A stretch of DNA of 64,000 bases from Natrinema amylolyticus_A (GTDB taxonomy: Archaea; Halobacteriota; Halobacteria; Halobacteriales; Natrialbaceae): NCBI RefSeq assembly GCF_042678045.1, contig NZ_JBHUDI010000007.1, positions 1 through 64,000 of the forward strand, read 5' to 3'. Below the pieces are notes generated by a model. It worked only from the letters and a program-made list of their open reading frames with translations. It did not search any database and had not been told where the DNA came from. A program made the position numbers and the translations under genes. Of the stretch, positions 8,206 to 17,222 are shown in pieces (position 1 is the stretch's first letter; the number at the start of each line of letters is the position of its first letter).

Positions 8206-8562
8206 ATGGAGTGTCCTGCGTGTGGCGGCCCCGTCACGATAGAAGTAGGGCCGAACCAGCCGCTCTCAGCATCAGTGGCGGACGCACTGCTTGCTGCCGA
8301 CGAAAACGAGCAAATCACCGTTACCCGAAATTGCTGGGCGTGTGGATGGAATGAAGAACGGTCGGTATCCATTGACTCGATCGAGATAACCGAGGGAGAG
8401 GCCCATGTTGTCAAGCGAGCCGTGCTCCTCAACGAGATCACCGACGAACTCTCGACCATCGACAGTTTGGCAACGCTCAAAGATGTTCTTGCCGAGGTCC
8501 GCCGGCAGCGTCGGCTTGAGCCAACGACCACGGAGACAGACAGAGACACCACAGGTGAATAG
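8206..8562 (+). CDS. Zinc-ribbon protein of unknown function
   Basis: Starting at the ATG directly before ECPACGGPV, the 118-residue product has a two-knuckle zinc ribbon (CPACGG ... NCWACGWNEER) followed by a helical C-terminal half. A TTG at 8176 is less likely. It ends 2 bases before the next gene, so the two probably form an operon. Function unknown. Confidence 0.6.
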   Translation: MECPACGGPVTIEVGPNQPLSASVADALLAADENEQITVTRNCWACGWNEERSVSIDSIEITEGEAHVVKRAVLLNEITDELSTIDSLATLKDVLAEVRRQRRLEPTTTETDRDTTGE

Positions 8563-8564
8563 CG

Positions 8565-8894
8565 ATGTCCGATGGCGACGCCCTGTACGACGTTCGTGAA
8601 CGAACCGGAAACCCCGATCACGCATCGGTCGACGAGGTAGTTGAACTCGTGTTCGAGCGTGCACAGAACCCTCGAGAGGATCACCAGGACGCGCATTTCG
8701 ACGCGGCGATGGCGACCGCCGTGGACAGATACGGGACAGAACCCGTTCGTACGGTTATCCGTCGCGTCCTCGTCGAACATTATCCGTTCCGTACCGCCAC
8801 GACTGACCTCGAGATGCGCAATATCGACGGCATTCGTATTGGGACGACGGCTGGCTGGTTCCTTGAGGAGCTGAACGCGCAGCAAGGCGACTGA
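8565..8894 (+). CDS. Hypothetical protein downstream of a zinc-ribbon gene
   Basis: This 109-residue acidic protein is largely helical (ASVDEVVELVFERAQNPREDH, RTVIRRVLVEHYPF). No known motif, signal or membrane segment is seen. Its tight spacing to the upstream zinc-ribbon gene suggests co-expression. Confidence 0.55.
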   Translation: MSDGDALYDVRERTGNPDHASVDEVVELVFERAQNPREDHQDAHFDAAMATAVDRYGTEPVRTVIRRVLVEHYPFRTATTDLEMRNIDGIRIGTTAGWFLEELNAQQGD

Positions 8895-9063
8895 GACGAG
8901 TCTCGTGAAAGCCCGTGACCGCCGCTACGCTTCGGTATCAAATCGATGAATCGCCAAGGCTAGCGATATTTCATAGGCGTTTGTTTCGAGCGAATCGATA
9001 CATAGGCAGATAACCGATAGCTTATCGGAAATAGTTATCCGGTGGCATGAGAAAACCAAGACT

Positions 9064-9462
9064 GTGACTGACGATGTCGCGTATCCCTCTGTTGACTTAG
9101 TCCTTGACCTTCACGAGCAGATTGTCGAGGAAAGCGACAACACGGAATCAGGGGTTCGATCAGAAGATGCAGTTGCATCTGCGTTGCAGTACGTTTCGGA
9201 GGGATTTTTCGGGGAGGTCCCACAGACGATCCATGAGAAAGCAATCCACCTAATGAGGCTGCTTGTTGCAGATCATCCGTTCGTCGACGGGAACAAGCGA
9301 ACTGCACTCCGAACGGTCGTCGTCTTCTACATGCTGAATGGATACACATTCGAATACGGCGACGAAGTTCGTGCCTTATTGCACCGCTTTGCGACCGATG
9401 AAGCCGCTGTCGACACCGATACCGCAGTAATTTACTTCCGAGCGTGTGCTCGTCGCAACTGA
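9064..9462 (+). CDS. doc: Death-on-curing (Doc/Fic-type) toxin
   Basis: The 132-residue protein has the Fic signature HPFVDGNKRTA at residues 71-81, the motif of Doc toxins, which in characterised cases phosphorylate EF-Tu. Length suits the Doc subfamily. Start is GTG at 9064 (VTDDVAYPSVDLVLDLHE), the usual N-terminus. No antitoxin gene precedes it; a small acidic protein follows at 9496 and may be the antitoxin. Plasmid maintenance is the likely role. Confidence 0.85.
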   Translation: MTDDVAYPSVDLVLDLHEQIVEESDNTESGVRSEDAVASALQYVSEGFFGEVPQTIHEKAIHLMRLLVADHPFVDGNKRTALRTVVVFYMLNGYTFEYGDEVRALLHRFATDEAAVDTDTAVIYFRACARRN

Positions 9463-9495
9463 TAAAGGGACACAACGAGTATGTTCAATATAGAG

Positions 9496-9666
9496 ATGGC
9501 GTCCAGCACCGATTCCTCGGCGACGGTCGACGAAGAAGCCCGCCGACTATACGAGCGATATCAGTCGGCCGAGAGTGATGAGGAACGCCACGAAATCGCC
9601 CTCGAGATGGGGAAGCTTGACGGACGCCGCCACGCGGAGATTTACGCAGCACTCGAAGACGAGTGA
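9496..9666 (+). CDS. Small acidic helical protein, candidate Doc antitoxin
   Basis: The 56-residue product is highly charged and predicted helical (EEARRLYERYQSAESDEERH, then IALEMGKLDGRRHAEIYAAL). It lies 33 bases downstream of the doc-like toxin gene. Known Doc antitoxins are encoded upstream, so the reversed order would be atypical. The start at 9496 is preferred over 9481. Antitoxin function is inferred from position and charge only. Confidence 0.5.
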   Translation: MASSTDSSATVDEEARRLYERYQSAESDEERHEIALEMGKLDGRRHAEIYAALEDE

Positions 9667-9811
9667 GCGGTTTTTCTCCCAGAGATCTGTGTGTACGGTG
9701 TCGTTCGAGACCCGCAACTAGCTGAATTTCGATTTAGCAAAAGCCACATACCAGATATGTTTGTGTAACTTTTGTCGAGTGGTTTTTCAACCTATAAGTC
9801 GAAATGGGAAT

Positions 9812-10105
9812 ATGTACGATCTCACTAAATTCCAGCGTGACATCTTGTACGTGATCGCCGGCCAGGACGAGCCACATGGTCTCGCGATCAAAGACGAACT
9901 CGAGGAGTACTACGAGAACGAGATCCACCACGGACGACTGTATCCCAATCTCGATGACGTCGTCGACAAAGGACTCGTCGAGAAAGGCGAGGTCGACAAA
10001 CGAACGAACTCCTACACGATTACAGCGCGTGGGCAACGCGAACTCAAGGCCCGGCGTGAGTGGGAAGACCAGTACGTTGGTGACCTACTCTCGAGTTCGG
10101 AGTAA
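9812..10105 (+). CDS. PadR-family transcription regulator, copy 1
   Basis: The 97-residue product is a PadR winged helix: MYDLTKFQRDILYVIAGQDE, then EYYENEIHHGRLYPNLDDVV and KRTNSYTITARGQRELKARR. It lacks the C-terminal dimer helix of long PadRs, typical of the short haloarchaeal type. The ATG at 9812 starts exactly at the conserved N-terminus. A second close paralogue lies 190 bp downstream. Confidence 0.85.
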   Translation: MYDLTKFQRDILYVIAGQDEPHGLAIKDELEEYYENEIHHGRLYPNLDDVVDKGLVEKGEVDKRTNSYTITARGQRELKARREWEDQYVGDLLSSSE

Positions 10106-10294
10106 GACGGTTACAACGGTTGATCGTGCATACTGAGCCGAATCCCTCGAGTGTCGTTCCATCACGACCACAATTTCAGGGTATCGTGAATGGAAAGAGA
10201 GTCAGTTAGTGATATAAAGAACTGACTAGTTGGATTCGCTTACATCTACGTACGTGTGGAATAACAAATATCATCTCGCCTGAATGGCTGGGCC

Positions 10295-10567
10295 ATGGAC
10301 GACCTCACAGGATTCCAACGCGACCTGCTGTACGTGATCGCGGGTGCTGACCAGCCATCTGGACAGGATGTCAAAGACGAGATCGAGCAGTACTACAGTT
10401 CAGAGATCAATCATGGTCGGCTGTACCCGAATCTCGATACGGTTGTGAATAAGGACCTTGTGGAAAAAGGACAGCTCGATAGGCGCACAAACTACTACGC
10501 GATTACAGACGAGGGAGAGCAAGCAATCGAGGACCGCCGTGAGTGGGTATTACAGTACATCGACTAA
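10295..10567 (+). CDS. PadR-family transcription regulator, copy 2
   Basis: This 90-residue winged-helix protein is clearly paralogous to the product of 9812, sharing FQRDxLYVIAG, HGRLYPNLD and VEKGxxDxRTNxY. The two genes have separate upstream regions with AT-rich stretches, so each may have its own promoter. Targets are unknown; PadR proteins commonly repress their own or a neighbouring gene. Confidence 0.85.
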   Translation: MDDLTGFQRDLLYVIAGADQPSGQDVKDEIEQYYSSEINHGRLYPNLDTVVNKDLVEKGQLDRRTNYYAITDEGEQAIEDRREWVLQYID

Positions 10568-10667
10568 TTGAGATCGGAAACGATCTGGATCCTTGTTTTG
10601 ATCTCTCGAACCTCGTAACTACTCGCATTCCTAGCAATTATCATCCACCAACCTGCTGTATTTTATA

Positions 10668-11585
10668 ATGAATCGGCGGAACGTTCTTGTTTGGTTCGGA
10701 GGTGGAATGGCCGTAGTTGGACTCGGAGGATATTCTCAGCGCCGCCGTCTGCGACGGTGGTCCGACCGCGACGCGTTGCACGACGCACAAGAGATTGACT
10801 ATCCCACCGTTCCATCCCCCACATATCTCCGTCCAACAGAAGGTCATCTCACTGATGCCCTCGACGAACTTACCGAGCGCGTGGACGCCGCTCGAGAGCG
10901 GTGGCCAGACGAGGAGATCGAGGCCGACGACCGGGAAATTATAGCGAACTCTAGAAAACAGTTCGAAAGGGCGAAAGCAACACTCGAGGATATCGAAGAA
11001 CAACGCGGATCGTTTGGGGAGCTCTCGGCGGCGGAACGGCTCGACGTTCTCGGTGATCTCCGAAGTGCATTGGGTGGCGCAGAGCAGGCAGTCGCTCTGG
11101 CGGATCTCCAGCGCGGCAACCGTGAGCGAGACGACATCGTCGCTACTCTCGGGGCATTGCGCGATGAGTACGAGTCCGTCATTGAGGATCTACTGTACGT
11201 TGCACCCGATCTCTCGTGGGCCGTTATCGCGTATGGGGAACTGGACGAATGGCTGGACAACGTCCGCGGCTCCATCCGGACGGGCGAGCACCACGTGCAC
11301 GGTGAAGGGAACACCGACATCGTCGAACCACAGTATTCGGCCGGCCAGGCAGCCAGTGCACGCGCACGTCTCGCTGATGCTGTCCGGTTGCGCGACTCAC
11401 TCGAAGAAACCGCACGAGAGAACACGACTGCGAACTCACTTGAACAGGAACTCGACAACGCGTACGAACGGCTCAACGAGCGAACGGACACGGTTACCGA
11501 ACGGGTCGATTTTGATATCGAGGACGGTGCGGACGAGGACGAGATGGACTCCTATGCATACAGAAGACAGGCACGTCAAGAATAA
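10668..11585 (+). CDS. Exported or membrane-anchored coiled-coil protein
   Basis: The 305-residue protein begins MNRRNVLVWFGGGMAVVGLGG, a twin-arginine plus hydrophobic segment consistent with a Tat signal or an N-terminal anchor. The rest is acidic and strongly helical (LTDALDELTERVDAARERW, NAYERLNERTDTVTERVDF), with coiled-coil potential. No catalytic motif is seen. Function unknown; an extracytoplasmic scaffold role is a guess. Confidence 0.55.
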   Translation: MNRRNVLVWFGGGMAVVGLGGYSQRRRLRRWSDRDALHDAQEIDYPTVPSPTYLRPTEGHLTDALDELTERVDAARERWPDEEIEADDREIIANSRKQFERAKATLEDIEEQRGSFGELSAAERLDVLGDLRSALGGAEQAVALADLQRGNRERDDIVATLGALRDEYESVIEDLLYVAPDLSWAVIAYGELDEWLDNVRGSIRTGEHHVHGEGNTDIVEPQYSAGQAASARARLADAVRLRDSLEETARENTTANSLEQELDNAYERLNERTDTVTERVDFDIEDGADEDEMDSYAYRRQARQE

Positions 11586-11666
11586 TCGGTTGGATTGCTT
11601 TGTTGATTGCAAGATGAATAAGGAACAGAATGTATAAGGGGAGCAATCTCGTTGCTGTTAGTATGG

Positions 11667-11720
11667 TGTCCACTTCCCACGCCAATTGCTGGCGTTGGCA
11701 CGCGTCTCGGGAAGTGGACA
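11667..11720 (+). promoter_or_regulatory. Structured leader upstream of the tryptophanyl-tRNA synthetase gene
   Basis: TGTCCACTTCCC (11667-11678) and GGGAAGTGGACA (11709-11720) form a perfect 12-bp stem. Inside, ACGCCA and TGGCGT pair around a 5-base loop. The structure ends 108 bp before the synthetase start and lies on its transcript side. It could be a leader RNA, or the end structure of a TnpB-type element. No ligand or T-loop features are recognised. Confidence 0.45.
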
Positions 11721-11828
11721 GTATCGTGGCCTAGAATCTGACGGGCTTAACCCGGCGGATTCAACCGCGATGCTCACTCGCTTTCTCAATCGCATCGCCT
11801 CCAAAGTGACTACAACCATCAAGCACAT

Positions 11829-13010
11829 ATGCCAGCAGAAGACGACTTCACCGTAACGCCATACGCCGTCGAAGGTAACATCGACTACGACCGACTCCTC
11901 GACAAGTTCGGGGCTGATGCCCTCACTGCCGAACAGAAGGCGAAGTTTCCTGACCCCGGCCATCCGCTCGTGCGCCGTGACGTGTTCTATGCAGAGCGAG
12001 ATGTAGACCCATTCCTTGATGCCGCCAACGAAGGTAAACCACACTCTATCGTGACGGGACGAGGCCCTTCAGGGCCGATGCACATCGGTCACATCTTCCC
12101 GTTCTACTTCGCTAAGTATCTGCAAGACCAGACAGGAACTCTCGTCTACATCCCCTTCTCAGACGACGAGAAGTACTTCCTTAAAGACAAATCGCTGGGT
12201 GAGATTAGCGACTACACCCGCGAGAACCTCCTTGACCTTCTCGCGGTTGGGTTCGACCCCGAGCGAACCCGAATCATCGTAGACACGGCTGACGCTGACG
12301 TGGTGTATCCTTTAGCAACTGCGTTTGCCAAGGAAGTGACGCAATCGACCGTGGACGCAACATATGGAGAACCCGAGAATATCGGTCTCTCGTTCTACCC
12401 TGCTGTCCAAGCCACACACCTCCTCTTACCACAACTTGTGGAGGGTCGCCATCCGACGCTCGTCCCGATTGCGGTTGACCAAGACCCCCACGTTCGAGTC
12501 TGCCGTGACATCGCGGCCAAGCAACGGTATGACGTGGCCAAGCCCGGTGCCTTGCTCTCAAAGTTCCTCCCGAGCCTCGAAGGGCCGGGGAAGATGAGTT
12601 CGTCCGACGACGCACCGAGCATCCTCCTTTCAGATGACCGAGAGACGGTCTTCGACAAAATCCGTACTCACGCTTACTCTGGTGGACAGACTAGTCTCAA
12701 AGAACATCGAGAACAGGGAGGGAATCCCGAGGTAGATGTCTCGTATCAGTTCTTGTACTACTTCTTTGAAGAAAGTGATGAGCAGGTGGAACGGCTTGCA
12801 CGCGAGTATCAACAAGGGTCGCTCCTGAGTGGTGAACTCAAAGAGATGGCGGCAGAGAATATTGCGAACTTCCTCGAAGCACATCAAGAACGTCGTAGGG
12901 CACTCGGCCCGCTCGAAGAAGAGTTGGAACAGTACCGCCTGACAGAGAGCGAGCGGCAAGATGCGCGGCGACGGGCAGGATACCCCGACAATTCTCTAGT
13001 TCAGCAATAG
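11829..13010 (+). CDS. trpS: Tryptophanyl-tRNA synthetase, probable accessory copy
   Basis: The 393-residue class I synthetase has the HIGH-type motif GPMHIGH (residues 82-88) and the KMSSS motif GKMSSS (254-259) in a Rossmann catalytic domain typical of archaeal/eukaryotic TrpRS. It would charge tRNA-Trp in the cytoplasm. Its setting in mobile DNA next to an IS4-type transposase suggests a second, transferred copy rather than the housekeeping gene, though the chromosome is not visible here. Accessory TrpRS can confer resistance to tryptophan-analogue inhibitors in bacteria; whether that applies is unknown. Confidence 0.9.
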   Translation: MPAEDDFTVTPYAVEGNIDYDRLLDKFGADALTAEQKAKFPDPGHPLVRRDVFYAERDVDPFLDAANEGKPHSIVTGRGPSGPMHIGHIFPFYFAKYLQDQTGTLVYIPFSDDEKYFLKDKSLGEISDYTRENLLDLLAVGFDPERTRIIVDTADADVVYPLATAFAKEVTQSTVDATYGEPENIGLSFYPAVQATHLLLPQLVEGRHPTLVPIAVDQDPHVRVCRDIAAKQRYDVAKPGALLSKFLPSLEGPGKMSSSDDAPSILLSDDRETVFDKIRTHAYSGGQTSLKEHREQGGNPEVDVSYQFLYYFFEESDEQVERLAREYQQGSLLSGELKEMAAENIANFLEAHQERRRALGPLEEELEQYRLTESERQDARRRAGYPDNSLVQQ

Positions 13011-13070
13011 GCACACTCACAGGAGCCTTCCACCTCTAAAATTTCCAAGATTATATATAATCCGTTTCTC

Positions 13071-15012
13071 GTGCTACCCAGTAGTGTCGGTTGCTCAACC
13101 TACTGAATCACCGTTCGACCACGACAGGTACTTCACGTTCACCGTCAGCGGCGAGACCTACAACGGGAGTATCCACTTCCTCACCCAGTACAACGAGAAG
13201 CCCGATTTCGTCGAAGTCCTACGAAATGCCTTCTTCCGCGACGAAACCTACGGTGATGCCCGTGCGGACTGGCATCGGAATACTACGTCGTTTTACGCGT
13301 GGGTGAAGGCTCATATGCTCCGGCTCGCGTGGGACTGCCGCGAAGGGTTCCTCCGCTACTTCCTCCACTCATTCCCCAACATCTGCCGTGACCTTGGCTT
13401 TCCCGTCGCGCACAACCGCGACACGAGCGGAGCGCCGAGTCAGTCGCGGCTCTGGGAGATGTGGAACAAGGAGTTCACCGACGTACAGCGCGAATTTGTG
13501 CGGACGGCCACCGAGGAAGCCCTTGACTTCGCCCGCGAACAAGGCATTCCCGCCCCCGACCCCGTGTTTCGGCCCGAGGAACGAGACATCTCCTCGAAGC
13601 GGAGCGAACAGCGACTCGTCGCGGAGAAGACCAAGGAGGTCTGGCAACAGGCCAAACCGTTCGTTATGGACACATTCTACCTGAAGCGGGCTGACAACAG
13701 CGTAATCCACGAGAACGCGTTCTGGGAACAGCACGCCTACATGGGGATGCGCGAGAACATGTACGCTCAGAGCGGCCATCACTCCTTCTATATCGACTCC
13801 CAGCGCGACCGCACCCCGAGTGCGTCGAACCACCGCTACCAGATAGGGAAACTCACTGTCGAGGAGACGCGCTCGATGCTCCACGAGACCACCCGGATGC
13901 TCATCGCCCACGCTCGGCACAACGCCGAACTTGTCGGCAAACTCTGGGCCGCCATCGACATCACGAAAGGCAACCCGTGGACGGGCAAAATCGAGCGCGA
14001 CGGGGACAACAACATTACGGAGGACTGGATTCTCGGCTACAAAGACGGCGAAGTGTACTATCAGTGGGCCACCATCCAGATTGTTGGCTACGACATTCCG
14101 CTCGTGCTGGACGCGATTCCAGTCAAGCGCGGGATGAAGCGAGCCGACATCGTGGACAGCCTGCTGGAGAACGCACTTGACCTCGTGGATGACATCGAAC
14201 TCGTGATGATGGACAGAGAGTTCGATAGCGAAGGCGTGAAAGACGCCTGTGACAAGCACGAGGTCTGCTACCTGAACGGTGCACGGAAGTACGAGTCAGA
14301 GAAGGCGACGTGTACGCGGCTCTGTCGTTCTGGGAAGACGATTCACATCGAGGAAGAATCTGTCTCAAGCGGCCCGACTCGCAAACGGATGTACCTCCTG
14401 TCCAGTGCTGAAGACGGCTTTGAGGCCGAAGACGAGGAGGAAGACGAGAATGAGGAGGGGTCAGACATCCGTGAGGAGATGCTTGAAAACCTCGCTGACC
14501 TCGGTATCGAACTGGATGAGGAGGATGCCTCGCACGGATTCAGCGCCCTTACGGAGGAACTTCGAGAGGAGGAGGCGAACGAGCCGACCGTGGGGTGCGA
14601 GGAGGATTCACAGGCGTACGCGCTGTTCGAGACCAACCATCCCAGCGTGACGCTGAAAGAGGATGATAGCGAGGTAGAGCGCATCCACATGGTCGAACGG
14701 ATGGTTCGTCGCTACCGCCATCGTTGGGGCATCGAGAACGGCTACAAGCAAATCAAGACGTTCCGTGTCCGCACGACGAGCAAGCGCCACACGTATCGGT
14801 TCTTCAACTTCGTATTCGCGTGCGTACTGTACAACGTCTGGCGGCTTGTGGACTTATTGGTGAAACTCGCCATCGAAGGCGAGAATGCGACGTACGCGCC
14901 GCGTGTAGACGCGAACCAGTTCTTGACGGTGGCGAAGAAATACTACGGTCTCGACCCGCCGGACTAACGTCGTCGGGCGGTCAGGTGTCCGCTGACCACT
15001 GAGCGGCAGCAC
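13071..15012 (+). mobile_element. IS4-type insertion sequence (limits tentative)
   Basis: GTGCTACC... at 13071 and the complement of ...GGCAGCAC at 15012 match at 11 of 16 positions and may be the terminal inverted repeats around the 627-codon transposase. The GTG start of the transposase would lie inside the left repeat, and no target duplication was found, so the limits are uncertain. The gene downstream begins right after the proposed end. Confidence 0.4.
13084..14967 (+). CDS. IS4-family DDE transposase
   Basis: The 627-residue protein shows a full DDE set: first Asp in WAAIDITKGNPWTG, second in VMMDREFDSEG, and the IS4 YREK signature YRHRWGIENGYKQIK near residue 545. An acidic, poorly conserved insertion (DEEEDENEEGSDIREE) lies between the second Asp and the Glu, typical of the insertion domain in this family. 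Length is longer than most IS4 members. Start is GTG at 13084; the AT-rich TTATATATAAT 30 bp upstream may be the promoter. The element appears intact. Confidence 0.85.
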   Translation: MSVAQPTESPFDHDRYFTFTVSGETYNGSIHFLTQYNEKPDFVEVLRNAFFRDETYGDARADWHRNTTSFYAWVKAHMLRLAWDCREGFLRYFLHSFPNICRDLGFPVAHNRDTSGAPSQSRLWEMWNKEFTDVQREFVRTATEEALDFAREQGIPAPDPVFRPEERDISSKRSEQRLVAEKTKEVWQQAKPFVMDTFYLKRADNSVIHENAFWEQHAYMGMRENMYAQSGHHSFYIDSQRDRTPSASNHRYQIGKLTVEETRSMLHETTRMLIAHARHNAELVGKLWAAIDITKGNPWTGKIERDGDNNITEDWILGYKDGEVYYQWATIQIVGYDIPLVLDAIPVKRGMKRADIVDSLLENALDLVDDIELVMMDREFDSEGVKDACDKHEVCYLNGARKYESEKATCTRLCRSGKTIHIEEESVSSGPTRKRMYLLSSAEDGFEAEDEEEDENEEGSDIREEMLENLADLGIELDEEDASHGFSALTEELREEEANEPTVGCEEDSQAYALFETNHPSVTLKEDDSEVERIHMVERMVRRYRHRWGIENGYKQIKTFRVRTTSKRHTYRFFNFVFACVLYNVWRLVDLLVKLAIEGENATYAPRVDANQFLTVAKKYYGLDPPD

Positions 15013-15039
15013 TGTCCTGCGTTCCTTATTTTCGGCTGA

Positions 15040-15642
15040 TTGGTATCTGTTTCTGAATCATCGCCCTTAGTGCCTTCTCACGATGTTTTAGTACGGAATG
15101 GGTATGCCGCAGAGAACCTCGGTTCAACCGATTATTTGGTCACATGCCTGCCTTCTAATGCATACGAGATTTCGTTCCAGCAGTATGCCGGGATCGACGG
15201 CAGACCCGACGATGCGTACGAGAAGGAGTTGCTCGCACTCGCAGTGCGTCAAAAAGTGGAACACCATGCTTATGCACTGATCCTCTCGGAGTTCGAGGAT
15301 ATACCAGCCACTCACCAGCCTACCGCTTCCAGCCCTGAGTTTGACACGACGGGTGCAGACGTTCGCGACGCCAAAGATCGTGCCTCCGCCGCGCTCGACA
15401 ACCGTCTCCGTACAGGCGGAGACGATCCACTCGTTCGCCATCTGTGCGCAACACTTGTAGAGCGATTTGACCAGCAGGAACATCGCCTCGACCGACACCT
15501 CAACGCGATTAACGACGGTTCGGCGAACGAATGGGCTGTCGAACTCGAGCGAACTCGGCTACGATACCGCGAGATCGAAGAACTGGCTACGACGATTCCG
15601 GATGCGATAGCAACCGCCACCGGTGGCAACGATCATGCGTAG
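15040..15642 (+). CDS. Hypothetical protein, possibly 5'-truncated by the adjacent IS
   Basis: The product of about 200 residues is soluble and helical in its second half (HLCATLVERFDQQEHRLDRH, RTRLRYREIEELATTIPDA). No ATG exists near the start; TTG at 15040 or GTG at 15070 are the options, and the IS end lies only about 30 bases upstream. The gene may have lost its native start. No family is recognised. Confidence 0.45.
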   Translation: MVSVSESSPLVPSHDVLVRNGYAAENLGSTDYLVTCLPSNAYEISFQQYAGIDGRPDDAYEKELLALAVRQKVEHHAYALILSEFEDIPATHQPTASSPEFDTTGADVRDAKDRASAALDNRLRTGGDDPLVRHLCATLVERFDQQEHRLDRHLNAINDGSANEWAVELERTRLRYREIEELATTIPDAIATATGGNDHA

Positions 15643-15768
15643 AGTGTACCGTATCTAGAGTCGCTCGTGACCGATTAGTAGCCAATCCTAGCGGTTGTTG
15701 ATCTGTGGTGTCGACAAGCTCTCCCACTGGACGGAACACTCAAACGCGTCTCTTGAGATGATCCGTAT

Positions 15769-17217
15769 ATGAACCGAGCGATCCTCGTGGTTTCCGTGGC
15801 GCTCCTCGTCGTTCTTGCGGGATGTGCGAGCGACACCGGGGACCCCGAGAATGCGATTGACGACTCTCAGACCGTTGGGAATGCTCTCGAGGTTGTTGAC
15901 ATGAACGTCAAGGAGGTGTCGCCCGGCGAGGAGTACATAGTCCTCGAGAATACCGCTGATGAGCCCGTTGATTTGTCCGGGTTTGAACTCCGAGACCGAG
16001 AGGGTGGGCAGGTCGATGGCGGCCTCTCTCCGTTTTCGTTTCCAAGTGAGTTCGTCCTGGAGTCTGGGGAGACGGTGAAGATAACGACCGGTGAAGGCGA
16101 TCCAACGGACAACGAACTGTACTGGGGATACAACGTGAATATCTGGCGAGGCGATGGCGACGTGGTTCGGCTCGTCGACGCCAATGGCCAGGTCGTACTC
16201 GAGCACGCCTACGGCGATATCGATCTCGATGGGTCTGAGTCAGATGGCGATGTAGATGGCGGCACTGGTGACGAGAGCAATGGACTCAACGGGAGCACTG
16301 TCGAGGGAGAACTCGAGATTCACCACATCGACGTCGGGCAAGGCGATTCGACTCTCATCGTCACGCCAGCCAATGAGACGATCCTGATCGATACTGGCGA
16401 CTGGCGAGAGGACGGCAGTGAGGTCATCGCCTATCTCGAGGCCCAGGGGATCGATCGGATCGACCATCTCGTCGCGACACACGCTGATGCCGACCACATC
16501 GGTGGTCACGCTGCTGTGATCGAGCACTTCGAGACGACTGGTGAGGGTATTGGAACCGCATACGATTCGGGTGTCCCATCGGATTCTGCGACCTATGGGA
16601 ACTACCTCGATACCGTCGACGAGTACGACGTCGAGCTGCTCATCGTCGAAAGCGACGATGAGCTAGCGCTTGAGGGCGATGTCTCTGCCCAGGTGATGAA
16701 CCCGCCTGCTGGGGACGCTGGGAGTGATGTTAACGATAACAGTGTGGTACTGGCGCTCGAGTTTGGTGACTTCCAGTATTTGGCACCCGGTGATGTCGAT
16801 ACTGGCGTTGAGCAGCGCTTGGTCGACGAGTGGGAAAACGATCTCGAGAGCGATGTCTACAAGGCTGGCCATCACGGGTCATCGACCTCCTCGAGTGACG
16901 CCTTCGTAGACGTCATCGATCCGGAGACGGCTATCATCTCGAGTGCCTACGACTCACAGTACGGGCACCCAAGCGATGAGGTCCTCGAACGGTTTGCCGA
17001 CCGAGAGATCGAAACGTACTGGACGGGAGTCCACGGTGATATTGTGGTTCGCACTGACGGCACGTCGGTCGACGTAGAGACGAGAGAGTCGTTCTCGACG
17101 AACGCCGAGGATATCCTTGCAGAGACACCTGATTCCGACGACGAGACGAATTCCCTGATATCACCTCCGCTGGTCGCCAGTGGAATTGATGGAGCTGTCG
17201 CTCCTGCTATGGGGTGA
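15769..17217 (+). CDS. Secreted lipoprotein with lamin-tail and ComEC-like metallo-beta-lactamase domains
   Basis: The 482-residue protein starts with a lipoprotein signal (VALLVVLAGCAS, cysteine at about residue 19). A lamin-tail domain follows (EYIVLENTADEPVDLSGFEL). The C-terminal MBL fold has IHHIDVGQGDSTLI, the metal motif THADADHIGGH, GDVD and KAGHHGSSTS, as in the hydrolase part of ComEC-type proteins. It is anchored outside the cell and may cleave extracellular nucleic acid. The DUF3006 gene overlaps its stop, a common pairing. Confidence 0.85.
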   Translation: MNRAILVVSVALLVVLAGCASDTGDPENAIDDSQTVGNALEVVDMNVKEVSPGEEYIVLENTADEPVDLSGFELRDREGGQVDGGLSPFSFPSEFVLESGETVKITTGEGDPTDNELYWGYNVNIWRGDGDVVRLVDANGQVVLEHAYGDIDLDGSESDGDVDGGTGDESNGLNGSTVEGELEIHHIDVGQGDSTLIVTPANETILIDTGDWREDGSEVIAYLEAQGIDRIDHLVATHADADHIGGHAAVIEHFETTGEGIGTAYDSGVPSDSATYGNYLDTVDEYDVELLIVESDDELALEGDVSAQVMNPPAGDAGSDVNDNSVVLALEFGDFQYLAPGDVDTGVEQRLVDEWENDLESDVYKAGHHGSSTSSSDAFVDVIDPETAIISSAYDSQYGHPSDEVLERFADREIETYWTGVHGDIVVRTDGTSVDVETRESFSTNAEDILAETPDSDDETNSLISPPLVASGIDGAVAPAMG

Positions 17218-17222
17218 GAAAG

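Noticed and set aside
13369..14259. 296-codon open frame opposite the IS4-type transposase
   Set aside because: Shadow of the transposase; no start context and no recognisable domain.
13071..15012. Target-site duplication around the IS4-type element
   Set aside because: Flanks ATCCGTTTCTC and TGTCCTGCGTT do not match, so element limits remain tentative.
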